From Trichobilharzia szidati (Eukaryota > Platyhelminthes > Trematoda > Strigeidida > Schistosomatidae), in NCBI GenBank assembly GCA_944472155.2, contig OX235273.1, positions 33,887,204-33,951,203 of the forward strand: a DNA stretch of 64,000 nt. The letters are read 5' to 3'. Position numbers and translations under genes: made by a program. Positions 20,860 to 31,709 of this stretch are shown here, one piece after another; position 1 is the stretch's first letter; every line of letters starts with the position of its first letter. The notes under the pieces were generated by a model. The model was not told the origin of the DNA. It saw only the letters and a program-made list of their open reading frames with translations, and made no database searches.

Positions 20860-21310
20860 GCAGATTGACATCAGTAGTTCCGCAACTGATGTCAATCCGT
20901 GATCAACCTGGAAATGAATCTAATTCCTACAAGCTGACCATTGAAAATTATTCTGATGCTCGCTAGTGACCGACTAACTGACTAACTGCCTCAAGTTCTA
21001 GTAAGAAGTTGTGACCAGTGGGATCCATCCGGTCGGGAGTGAGGAACAATACTCACCTACAACAATGACTGGCGACAGTCTCGCTAAAATCACGAATTGG
21101 TAGAAGTTAGAATTCATTAGCTGGTCACTGAGTTGGGTCCCAATGGTTGGGTTGTATACGAGTTTGCCTTGCAACTGGAAGGTCCTGGGTTCAAACCTCT
21201 GTAGTGGATGCGTACTACCGCTGAGTCCCTGCTGGTTTTCGAGGGTTCTCTAAGTGATATCAATCCGTTGTCTAACCTAAAACACATAGAATCCCTACAA
21301 AAACGAATCC
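20860..21310 (+). repeat. SINE-B copies in tandem
   Basis: A tail (GTCAATCCGTGATCAACCTG) is followed by the flank, then TGGTTGGGTTGTATACGAG and GGGTTCAAACC, and another tail ending ACACATAGAATCCCTAC. The hammerhead part is largely deleted (CCGCTGAGTCCC). Confidence 0.6.
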
Positions 21311-22369
21311 TTAAAAATATCACTTCGAGACTCTGTAGAATACGTAAGAACAAACCACTGCTGTGTCGAACGTAGGAGTCCAGATTCTCCAAATAAACTT
21401 CGGCCAACAAAGATACCATTCGAATAACACCTAAAGTGATGGTACCGAAATTCCACTGCAACGCATACATTTTTTGAGAACTGAAGTAGGTAGAGTAACA
21501 TTCGGTTGTAGGTCTCACTCGCTGATAATGAGTCTAGTATTTAAGCCGATATGCCTCGTCATTATTTATTTCCACACTGACTTTACTTCGTAGGATTGAC
21601 TTCTTTTAATTCTTACATAACTCAAAATGTTTAACACAATAAATTATAGTACCCTACAGCCTTCATCATTGTTTTATTTATTTCAGTAATCGCCTCATAC
21701 ACTTCACTAAGTAAATGTTTCGTGAGTAAATAAACTAAAAAATGAATAAGAATCTTATATTTTTTCTCTAATTGTTGTAAAATCAATACTTACTCCAATA
21801 TTTCACCCAACTAAATAGTCAAAAGTTGACTGGTTTTAACTATGTCGGTTCTCTGAGCTCAGTGAAACTGGATACCCCTCTGCTGAGCGCTACTGCTATC
21901 CAATGCATTTTTAGCTCACTTCGATCTCGCCCAATTAGCAAGCACCACTGGTTAACATGAACGATATCCAACTACTTACAACATTGGATCAGTAGTATGT
22001 TGCGTTGTAGATCAATATTTTGCTTAAAATCTATTTCAAATAATTCATTTGTGAGTAAAACGTGTTAACTTATTGACTTTGAAATTAATACTTGTTCATA
22101 CGATGATAAAAATATTGACTAAACAGCAGTCATATGTTACGAGAAGAAACAAATGTGAGAATTAGGTTTCTGTCCATGAAAATCAACCTGAGATAATTGA
22201 AAAAAATTCGCATATCTTTAGTTCAGTTTTTTTTTAAATTTGCGTTATTTGAACTGGCTAATTTTGTACAGAAATTAACGAATCATTATGTTCACATTTG
22301 GGAGAAGAGAAAATTAAATGACTCCTTTGGAGAATTATTCTGTAGGAGTTTTATTTTGTTTCACTTTTA
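21311..22369. other. No gene seen
   Basis: AT-rich; the 133-codon - strand frame at 21117-21518 is SINE-B sequence read through, not a gene. Confidence 0.45.
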
Positions 22370-22800
22370 ACCACTGATTGTCGTCAGTTAGAAAACCAGT
22401 ACGGAGTGCTGAACAGTGGTTTCGTCCTGTTTTGGGACTCATTGGCAGTTTCGAATCCGGAACCTTCGGGTTGTAGGGCGAACACGTAGACCACCCAACC
22501 ACTGAGGACCGATGTTATGGCCCATGAACTCTACCTACGAGAATGTCGCTAGCCAATGTTATAGGCGATTATTGGTCCTCACTCCTAACCGGATAGATCC
22601 CAATGGGGTCACAACTTATTACTAGAACTCCAGATAGTTAGTCAGTTAGTTGCTAGCAAGCATCATGTTAATTTTCAATGGTTAGCTTGCAGGAATCTGA
22701 TTTATTTCATGGTTAACCACGGATTAATATCATTTAGATAATCTGGTTTTCAATGTTTCTCTAAATGATATCAATCTGTAGTCAAACTTGAAACAGTCAA
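22370..22800 (-). repeat. SINE-B copy with foldback tail
   Basis: The reverse strand shows GAGTCCCAAAACAGGACGAA (stem II with perfect GUCC/GGAC, then GAAAC) but CCAAUGA instead of CUGAUGA. The right end (22690-22800) carries inverted tail segments. Confidence 0.6.
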
Positions 22801-23079
22801 TTTTTATCATAAATTATTCTCACTTTAAAGAAGTAAAGATGCGATTTGTTTCAGCTCACCTAATATTTTCTTTTCAATTGGAACACATAATAATACAATA
22901 AAGTTGTATAAAAAAATAGATTATGTTGATCGGTCTGAAGCTTGTGTCCAGCCCTGATGGTTATTCTAAGTGCTTTAGAGTAAATATGGATAGCGTTATT
23001 AGAAGATGAAGTTTATCTGAAAGCAAGACATTTTTCGAAGAACAATCTGATAACACATACTTATTCTTGATTTGACGCA

Positions 23080-23700
23080 GGATTTCATCATGAGCCGATT
23101 TCCGTTAGAGAACAATAGAAAACCTGGGAGTAGTGGACAGCTGTTTCCTGCGTCCTAGTTTGGGACTCTGCATCAGTACGCATCCACCGGGGTTCGAACC
23201 CAGGACCTTCTGGTTACAAGGCGAGCTCGTAGTGGTTTTCTAACTGATGTCAGCTCATGATGAAATCCTCCATCCAATGAAAAACAAAATTCATACAAAA
23301 CCAATACTTGAAAATTAATCTGATGCTCACTAGCGACTGGCCCTATTCAGGCAGTGACCTGGGGTTCTAGTAAGAAGCCGTGACCAGTAGGGTACAGCAG
23401 GTTGAAGATGAGGCAGTAACTCATTGAAGAAGACATTGCGAAATGGTCACGCTATGTTGTGAATTGGCAGAAGTTAGAATTCATGGGCTGGCCATTGGTC
23501 GGATCCCAGTGGCTCAATGGTCTACGAGCTCATCTTGTAACCAGAAGCTCCTGGGTTGGAACCTTGGTGGTGGACGCGTACTACTGAAAAGTCCCAAAAT
23601 AGGCTGGCAAAGCAACTGGCTGCCCACTACTCCCAGGTCGTTTTCCAGTGATTCTCTAAGTGATGTCAGCTCATGATGAAATCCTCCATCCAGTCAAAAA
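23080..23700. repeat. SINE-B inverted pair, - then +
   Basis: - unit 23080-23228 with B-box GGTTCGAACCC (reverse) and hammerhead relic; + unit to 23700 with TGGCTCAATGGTCTACGAGC, GTTGGAACC and a degraded core CTACTGAAAAGTCCC. Confidence 0.6.
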
Positions 23701-24315
23701 CAAAATCCTTACAAATGCAATACTTGAACATATTTATTCATATAAATTAAATATCCCCATAGTGTACTCAAAACTAGATCATTTTTGAGCGAACAGCTGT
23801 TCTCGATAATTTCTACTTCTTTTTCAGACTGTACAGTCATAAATCCCTAGAAAACTAATTAGTGATGCTGTCTGAACGACTTCGATGTCGCTTCCAGTTG
23901 GTTTCAACTAGAAATAATACTCTCTGTTAGTGTGTGGCTATCTATGCTGCTACACCTGAGCTTTTGCCACAATATCCACTGACTCTTTAGCATGGTCCAT
24001 CGAATCTAATGTTCAGGCTGTTCTTTACACCGCCCCATATAGCGAAGAGAGAAATATAACAATTAAGGCTCCTGAAAGGTATATTTATTGACGATGATTT
24101 GAAGATAGTTTAGTGACACACAACCATACCACAACAAAGCTACTGAGCTACTGTCTTTTGTCCTAAAGTCCATCTCGTGTTTCAATTTGTACAGATAAAC
24201 AGATAGATCGTTAAAGGTTCAACTGATCTGAAAAACTTCCTTGATTTCCTAAAAATCCATGAATGATAGAGTACAAATAACCTGTAAAGGCGAATGATGA
24301 AAATCATATCATTGT
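23701..24315. other. No gene seen
   Basis: Unassigned. Confidence 0.4.
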
Positions 24316-24702
24316 GGGTAAAATTTATTTTGATTAAGTCTCACAGTGTTATACAGTAATATTTACTGATGATGTTTCGAGCGGAATTTATCACTGCTCT
24401 TAATCATAACAAGGTACTCACACAACTTTCTAACTTCGTGTATATAATTCCATTATTTGCCATCGCTTGATTTGATTGGTAGTAGTATTTTCCATATTTC
24501 TGGTATGATTGATGAGTCATTCCTATTGCATGTGTTGGATGTAGTTCGATGAACAAGAATTCCGTAATCAACCTCTCTCTCCACCTACCTATATTACTTC
24601 TTAGAATTTTCATCCTCTCCCATCCTATTGTGTGATTGTGTGTTAATGTATGCAGTGCAATTGCTGAGCTTTTTTCTAAATTACTCTTCTCCGCTAGGAC
24701 AC

Positions 24703-24900
24703 TCATTCTGCGAAATTTTTATGTTCTGACAATCTGACTGCCCCCGATCTTATAGTTTGACCTATGTAGTTGACCTCACAGTCATTGCAAGGTATTTTGT
24801 AAATTATATTACTTTGTTTAATTGGATCAACAGGGTCCTTTAACCTACAGAGCTGATCTCTGAGAAAGTTTGTAGGTTTGGATGTCCCCCTAATTCCCAC
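24703..24900 (-). pseudogene. PLE-D GIY-YIG endonuclease fragment
   Basis: 65 codons: TSKPTNFLRDQLCRLKDPVD, then NIIYKIPCNDCEVNYIGQTI with the Cys pair and YIG. A frameshift follows EHKNFAE; the next frame (24404-24706) continues with HTLTHNHTIGWERMKILRSN, a PLE-D C-terminal motif. Confidence 0.75.
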
Positions 24901-25224
24901 TTTATTAAGAATCCTATATGGGGTCCCAGATGCCCCCTCCCTATATGGTAAAATTGTAAATGCCTTCTATTCTCTCTTATTAATGTTATCATTACTGGTT
25001 TCACCATTATTTTTATTTTGCTTTTGACCTTTACTGATCTTCCTAATGAATTAGATAGGTTGGCTAGTTGTTTAACACCAACACTTCTTCTTCTCTCTGT
25101 TTCATTTCATCGCTTAGGTATTTTGTTCAGCAACTTAGTGCTACTGCTTGGTTTGTCAGACACTTAACAAAGCCTGCCTTTACAGACAGATAACGGATGA
25201 GATGAATTAAAGTCTAAATATCTA

Positions 25225-25560
25225 TTAGAATGCATGAGTTTTTTTATAAACACTAGTGTATAGTCTGCCTTCTTCTATTCGTTTTATTTTACAATCTAAC
25301 ATAGCTGATTCTCCTTGTTCATTTTCGGTTTCAAATGTGAATTTTATTCCCTCCACTAGTGAGTTTATGTGTGTCAAGAAGCTAGAGATATGTTCTGTTT
25401 TTAACACTGTGAAAGTGTCATCCACATAACTCCACCATATTTTTGGAGTAGGATTAAATGTATGAAGAACACTATTTTCCCAAGTGTCCATAAATACATC
25501 TGCTACGATAGGGGATATTATTGATCCCATTGCTACACATTCTATACATACATGTATCAA
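25225..25560 (-). pseudogene. PLE-D reverse transcriptase fragment
   Basis: 111 codons with AMGSIISPIVADVFMDTWE, WWSYVDDTFTVLKTEH (catalytic YVDD) and SAMLDCKIKRIEEGRLYTSV. The order and spacing fit PLE RT palm motifs B', C and D. Truncated on both sides by frame breaks. Confidence 0.8.
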
Positions 25561-25681
25561 TATATATCAGAAATCGTATTGGGGTGTATGTATAAGATGG
25601 AACCCTGTCAGCTGAATGTTTATAAAGTGTACAGTCGGTCAGAAAATTAAGATAAAGTGTGAATGGACAACTGAGTGACTT

Positions 25682-25912
25682 TTTTTACCTTCACGTTCCC
25701 CAGTGGAATATAGGGCTTCAAGCTAGTGGCTTGAAGTTTCTGTAGCAGTGTTTATTTTTACAGAATGGGGTTGCTAGCCTCATGCCCAACCTTTCCTCTT
25801 TACCAGCATTATTTCTGGCTCAGCGAAGTAAGGATTGCGTCAGTCGGGGATTGAACCCCGGACCATGTGCATGGTCGGCTAGCGTCCGAACCGCTATACC
25901 ACCAACTCACTA
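25682..25912 (-). repeat. SINE-A copy with 8-nt target duplication
   Basis: Complete - strand unit; AGTGACTT flanks it at 25674-25681 and 25913-25920. Head GGTCCGGGGTTCAATCCCC (reverse strand). Confidence 0.7.
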
Positions 25913-26279
25913 AGTGACTTACTAATGTATTATTCATATATGCACGTCTGTTTTGATTTTACCGTTGGTTGATTGGACCGAAACGTTCGGCCTCCTTTGA
26001 CATATCACCTCCTAGTGCGGATGCTTCAAGTTAATGTATTTATAGTTAACAGAATATAAGATTCATTGAGGTGGGGAGAGAAGGGTAAGTTATATTCAGT
26101 GGTGGGAAAGAAATATGAATACTACAAAATACATACAAACAAATGATGCGCAGTGAATGTAATTTCGAAGGCTGACTGATCATAAGTGTAATGGTAAGAA
26201 AGAGAAGTTAAATTGTCAGCTGTAATCAAATAATCAAGACAAGATAATGTAAGTGTAGCACTTGGGCACTGTAACAGAA

Positions 26280-26650
26280 TGTAATTCCATGCTGGATAAG
26301 TTTATTTGAAATAACACACAACTGGATGACGTTTCGAACACAATTTACCCTTCATAATCATATCAGTTTGATCGCAAGACTTCATAATGTTTCTCTCTAC
26401 CCCTCTTCCCCTTATTGTTTACTGAAACTCTCCATATCTCCCGCATAGAAGTTGAATAATTTCAGTTGCACTTTCATGGTGTTGAATCGAGATAAACAAA
26501 GATTCAGTGATTCACCTCTCTCTCTCCCACCTGACCCTTATTACTTTTTAATACTTTCACCCTCTCTCATCCTATTGTGTGATGACATATAAGAAGTGAA
26601 TGCAATGCGATGGTCGAGCTTTGTTTATCCCTTCAGCATTACATATGTGC
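26280..26650 (-). pseudogene. PLE-D 3' end fragment with terminal repeat
   Basis: Terminal repeat at 26285-26390 (GGATGACGTTTCGAACAC), then CTCTCTCTCCCACCTGACC and TCATCCTATTGTGTGATG, shared with 24560-24640. Confidence 0.6.
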
Positions 26651-27250
26651 AATCGAAATGGCGTAATGCATATACTGGAGACAGGGAAAGTGGCAGCAAA
26701 CAACAAAGGGAAGAGAGAGAAAAATAATAATAATAACATCTTTATTCTGGACAGTATTTATAAAATGTACAGAATTTACAGAGGAGTTTATTTCCCCATC
26801 GTACAGTATCTTCAAGTAAAATATTAACTGACATTATATCCATCTGTGACACAATGGTCTCTGAGCTGAAGCATAAACTATCCCATAGTGATATATCTGC
26901 TTTGTCTCTTTTAAGATATCCACGATATTTGGTTGAGAGCCAATTTTAAGATGTTCAAAAGTAGATTTTGAGACCCAAGGACTTAACTGAAGAACGATTA
27001 TCACATGTACTGGAATACTTCGCCACCTACAATCAGGTCTATTCCCAAGTTTAGTAGGCGTTCGTGAATCAGGAGTTTGTAAACATTTTAATTACACGCA
27101 AGAATGTAGAGACAATACCAATAGAAGTCATATCTTAATCGAATAAAACAAACCGAACGAGAAAAATATATGAAATAGAGAGGTGGAAGTTTTTGATAGC
27201 CCAAGTTTTAAGCATGCTGCCAACAAAAATGTTGAAGACAAATTATGAAA
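26651..27250. other. No gene seen
   Basis: Unassigned AT-rich sequence. Confidence 0.4.
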
Positions 27251-27289
27251 CCGTGTGACTAAACTGATATGATTACGGGCAATAATTTG

Positions 27290-27524
27290 GATATCTTGCC
27301 GATGACATTGGTTGGTGGTCGCGCTAAATCACGAATTGGTAGAAGTTAGAATTCATGCGCTGGCCATTGAATTGGGTCCCAATGGCTGAATGGTATACGA
27401 GGCAGCTTGCCTTGTAACCGGAAGGTCCTGGGTTCGAGCCCCTGTGGTGTGTCGTACTGCCGATGAGCCCCTAGTTTTCATTGGTTCTCTAACTGATATC
27501 ATTCAGTGTGCAAATTCTTAAAAA
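27290..27524 (+). repeat. SINE-B copy with perfect 10-nt target duplication
   Basis: CAATAATTTG flanks it at 27280-27289 and 27525-27534. It starts with GATATCTTGCCGATGACATT and ends in an A-rich run, which defines one natural SINE-B unit of about 235 nt. Inserted in a PLE-D terminal repeat (27260-27605). Confidence 0.75.
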
Positions 27525-27534
27525 CAATAATTTG

Positions 27535-27610
27535 TGTTTGAAACACCATCCAGTTATTAATGCTGCATCACTGTGTGTTATTTCAAATAAACTTATCTAA
27601 TATGGAAGAG
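27535..27610 (-). repeat. PLE-D terminal repeat, right part
   Basis: TGTTTGAAACACCATCCAGT and ATTTCAAATAAACTTATC in reverse orientation to the 26.3 kb copy. Confidence 0.5.
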
Positions 27611-27699
27611 ACATTATAAACGTAGAGTAAATTACAAAGTTTGACAAATAATAATGGTAATAATGAGTAAATTAAACTAGGTGAAAAGGAATAAGATTG

Positions 27700-28470
27700 G
27701 CAATAATATAACGAATATGCTTTTTCTGCACACATAGGTCGGATTTCTTCTTATTAATTTCTATAGCTTCAGCTATAGCTAGGAGACATAATCGTGTACC
27801 TTTAGATAAATTGTTTGACACTCGATACACAACCGTAAATGGCCTAAATTAATTATAATTATATTTCATCTCAACTTATCATTGTGTGTAAACTATTGAT
27901 CTATTCCACAATGGCCAAATTCAAATAACTCGTCTATTTTAATTCGGCATTTACTATTCATTAGATGAGATAAAATGACATTGTTCATTGATTTAATTAC
28001 TCTTTTCCCAAGTCAAACTGGAGCATGTTTACGAGTGCGTTAAGATAAATTCCTATGAGTTCGACCTATGTCACTAACTCCATAAGAGTAGTCGAATCTG
28101 TATACACATATTGATGTGGCTATTTTGAGTAATTCATCTTTTGTGAAGTGTGTCAGTATCTGTCTAGTTGAAAAACTGACGTTTAGTTCTAAAGCACTGA
28201 AATTTCTTTCAATTGATCTAATCAACCTGTGGCTTATTTTACCAGTGGATATATCGCCTCTACACTGAGCTGTTAAATAAAGCTTTTTATTACTCACAGT
28301 ATCCAGCTTAATTTTATCAATTATTTTAGAAATATACTATTTTATAAAATCTCTAGGATAACCATTTTTTAGCAGGATAATTTTAAGATTTTCGACTTCA
28401 TCCTCAATGCAATCACCAGTACATATGAGTTTAATTCTATGACTAAGACAACGAAGAAGCTTGAAAATCC
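27700..28470 (-). pseudogene. PLE-C-like GIY-YIG remnant
   Basis: 28040-28297 reads KKLYLTAQCRGDISTGKISH, then CVYRFDYSYGVSDIGRTHR: YIG changed to DIG. 28297-28470 holds the decayed RT C-terminus and 27720-27830 the C-terminal end (LRLCLLAIAEAIEI-like). Confidence 0.65.
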
Positions 28471-28497
28471 CCATTGAGTCATATGAAAAAGAGAAGA

Positions 28498-28545
28498 CGT
28501 TCAGCGAAGAGACTTTTCGGCGAATTCATTCACTTAGCTGTACAA
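28498..28545 (-). ncRNA. Hammerhead-like relic, left arm of an inverted pair
   Basis: Reverse complement of 28990-29050 with a 2-nt deletion. CAGC/GCTG ends of stem I and GAAA are present; CUGAUGA is degraded. Confidence 0.35.
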
Positions 28546-28985
28546 GCTGTAAAAGCAACAAGTAAATTCTACCTAATCTTTTCTTCTGTCTCTTCATTAG
28601 TATTATTTTGTCTTCTCAATTGTATTCTTTTACATTTTCAACTTTCTTGTTCTCTACCCCCACTCGATTCAATTTCTACACCTCACTACCACTGTTACTA
28701 ACTTGAACAACGCTCAATTTCTAGTCATTTATGTTACGTTATCCAACTTATTTGCTCAATTTCACTTCTACTTAGTCTCTACCTGTAATTACTTCTGTTG
28801 CTACCCTCATCTAAGTTGAAACATTTTATGCAATTATATTACATCATCTAGCTTACCAACTCAGTCTTACTTTAGTTGTTGTCTGATTAACTTTGTTTCT
28901 ATATTAGATCATTCACGTATTATCTGATCAATTATCTAAACTTGACAAACCTCATGTACACACACAAATAATTATATGTAAATGC
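28546..28985. other. Spacer between inverted PLE terminal modules
   Basis: Pyrimidine-rich, no coding frame with a motif. Lies between the inverted modules at 28.5 and 29.0 kb. Confidence 0.4.
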
Positions 28986-28989
28986 GATT

Positions 28990-29050
28990 GTACAGCTATG
29001 TGAATGAATTCGCCGAAAAGAGTCTCTTCGCTGAACGTCTTCTCTTTTTC
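28990..29050 (+). ncRNA. Hammerhead-like relic, right arm of the inverted pair
   Basis: CAGC 28993-28996 pairs with GCTG 29030-29033; GAAA at 29015-29018; AAGAG/CTCTT in stem III; then C before the expected cleavage point. The 5' core reads UGAAUGA, one base longer than CUGAUGA. Confidence 0.4.
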
Positions 29051-29760
29051 ATTAGACAACGAATTAGATCCAGCTCATACTGTATGAGTACTTGTCAAAT
29101 CAGTTTACTTCTTTTTTTATAAAAGGCAATTCAAAATAAACAAAATGATTGCGGTGTTTAGATCACCTCGATCCGACTAGCAAGCACTGATGGTTGGTTC
29201 ATATGAGTGGTGGGCAACTACTCATCTCAATTAGTCAGTAGTATATAGTTTTTTGAAGAAATTATAAGGGATTTAAGGAATATGAAGCATACTACAATTA
29301 ATACTTCTTATGATAGTCTTCTACCTCTGTGTGTTTATCAAGATTTCATAGTTCACAATTGTTTTTCAAGCCATTTGTTTATGCCTGATCCCACTTTCAA
29401 GTACAAAGCGTAAGTGACTACGCCTCCCAATTTACGTGTGACCACGCATACATACACACACGTGTAAATTTATTATAAACCTTTAATCTACCTTGATAAT
29501 CCCTATATAATTACATTATCATTATCCATTGTATTCTATATCTCTTACTATCTTGTTTATTTAAACTGACCTTTCATTCTTTTTTCATTTTTCGCAAAAA
29601 TTGATTTGACAAGTTAATGTGTGTGATCCAATTGTTGTTCGAAATGTATTACACACACTAACACACACAAATACATCACATCATATTTTCCAGACTAACT
29701 CTATCTTTTAATAACGGTACCTAATTTCTAAATGCTACCAAAGCGGTGTTATTTGCTTAC
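29051..29760. other. PLE-type untranslated sequence, no gene
   Basis: The part near 29540-29660 (GTGTGATCCAATTG, TTCGAAATGTATTACAC) repeats 5520-5600 upstream of the PLE-C endonuclease. Confidence 0.45.
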
Positions 29761-29761
29761 C

Positions 29762-30835
29762 AATATTATTATTCTCTTGGATTTCGAGTGGAACATAGGG
29801 CTTCAACAGTACATCTTGATTTTGTCCTGTTCTCTGCAGTTATCTACAGCCTGCCTTACGTACGATTGTCCATAAGCTTTTCCCTTCTCCTCATAAGATC
29901 TCCTCCCCTTAGCCTTATGATCAACGCCCAACTCGTCGTTTTGCCTTCTGACTCCATTCAACTGATGGCTAGGTGCACGATGTCAATCGATGGTCTCCTC
30001 AGAGTGTGTCCGATACATGTCCATTTTCTTCGGAACATTTGTTGAGTAATAGGTTTTTGATTGCTTTGTCCCCAGAGTTTTTTTGTTGCTAATCCTGTAT
30101 GATTAGTCATTCGATAGATAGAAGTCTGCAGGCTGTAGGAAATGCTTTTGACTCAGATAGAAGTGACTGACTTAACACTGGCGTTCAAAATCAGCTTTTT
30201 TCATGTCGACGTTGACTACGGAAGATTTCCGAACTGATTTCGGAGTACTGAAGATCTATCTTGTCTTCCCGATTCTACCTTTGACTTCTTCATCCACTCC
30301 GCGTGGAGTTGGAACCATGATTACTAGATAGGTGAGGGAAGTGGTCTCTTTCAAATTTCTCCAGTTGATGGTGATTGATAAAACTTGGGCACTGTGATTG
30401 ATGTTTGTTGTTGTTGTTGTTTGTTGGTCATCTCCAACACCTTCATCTTCTCTATGTTCATCTGAAGTACAATCTTTGCTGCTCCCCTCACCAGCGTACT
30501 GCTATTCACCTGTAAATCTTTGAGTTTGTCTGACGCTAGACATAAGTCATCATCGAAGTCTAGATATTCTAGAGTATTTATTATCGCTGCAGGGTATTTC
30601 TGTCTTATTGCTTCCCACAGTCTTCCACATAATCCATTCCACCACAATTAGGAATACCACTGGCGATTGTAGACAGTCTTGTCTTAATTATACCTGTTTC
30701 CACCTTAAAGGTTTCACTGAGTTTTATTTTGTGGATCACCTGAAACGTGACATTGTCATCTACCTATTGACTGAGGTTGACAAAGATTGGCTGCACTCCA
30801 TGGTTTTGAAGTAATTTCCAAATTACTTCGTGATA
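29762..30835 (-). mobile_element. RTE-1 LINE, 5'-truncated
   Basis: Inverted tail TTGGATTTCGAGTGGAAC at left, 3' coding remnants, then 30351-30647 (YLDFDDDLCLASDKLKDLQ; the FADD box is FDDD and uninterrupted) and 30660-30830 (RT motif around the QGCL-to-DNGTCQ region). Frameshifted. Confidence 0.75.
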
Positions 30836-31107
30836 AGTTTGCTTGTTAGCAGAGATAGTTTAGTGTTGGTTTATTCTAATTTTGAATTGTTTACTTCAAT
30901 CAACCTTGTTTGGAGTGCCTTTGCCCCGTCAATCAGTTTTCCTATAAATTGCTCTTGAATGTTACTTTGTTTTATTTTTTAATGTGTTATTTAAGATGCT
31001 TTAGCACTGTATCTACATCAGTAACTCATCTATTAGCCTCTGTACTTACAGTACTACTTGTATATGTTCCTATCCTAATTCAACTCAAGTTTAAAGCTTT
31101 CTTAGCC

Positions 31108-31250
31108 TGTTAGTAAGCCAGGTGAAAACAAAAGGTTAAGCGTGAGGTGGGCAACCCTATTCAGTATAAAACAAAACACCAGTGCTAATGAAACTTCTAA
31201 CCTCAAACTTGAGACTCCATTTTTAACTCAGAAAACAAAGGAATGAAAAT
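31108..31250 (+). repeat. SINE-A body without its tRNA head
   Basis: TAAGCCAGGTGAAAAC, TTAAGCGTGAGGTGGGCAAC, CTAATGAAACTTCTAACC and an A-rich end. Confidence 0.5.
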
Positions 31251-31534
31251 GCTGATTCAATGATATCCCTCCTGATTTGTTCACGAAAAAAAAACAGGTT
31301 AAGAGATTAAACATTCAGCAAAGAGTTACTGTTTTCAATGACATCATTGTTAACCTTCACAATCGCATATTAAACAGTATAGTTTAAAACGTGTTAGCAT
31401 GTGGGATATTTAACGAAATATTGAAATTATAATCATCCCTTATCAGTGGCTTTCACAGTAAATAGTATTAGCAAAGAGGTCGATAGATGTTTAATGAGAT
31501 TCTGAATAAATAAATAATATTTATTTTGAGTTTG
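31251..31534. other. No gene seen
   Basis: Unassigned. Confidence 0.4.
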
Positions 31535-31700
31535 ACCACGAATTGATATTAGTTAGAGAACAATTGGAAACCAGCTAGGAATACTACAAGACAGCTGTTT
31601 CATCATAGCTGGGGAGTTATCTACAATACACACCCACTGCGGTTCGAACCCAAGACCTTCCGGTTACAAGGCAAGCTGGTATACCATTCAGGTGATGGTA
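31535..31700 (-). repeat. SINE-B copy
   Basis: Reverse strand shows GGTATACCAGCTTGCCTTG and GGGTTCGAACC; hammerhead core degraded (TGATGAAACAGCTG). Confidence 0.6.
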
Positions 31701-31709
31701 TACCAACCA

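Larger units (their letters stand above)
24320..25560 (-). mobile_element. PLE-D: Penelope-like element, - strand, broken
   Basis: From right to left: RT (25225-25560), a decayed stretch, GIY-YIG (24703-24900 and on to 24404 in another frame), then a terminal repeat at 24320-24420. Multiple frame breaks. Confidence 0.75.

Noticed and set aside
21117..21518. 133-codon - strand frame
   Set aside because: It is SINE-B sequence read in reverse; residues follow the repeat.
24366..24400. PLE-D terminal block (CTGATGATGTTTCGAGC) as an active hammerhead
   Set aside because: CUGAUGA is there but no GAAA follows a proper stem II, and other copies change the first bases of the core.
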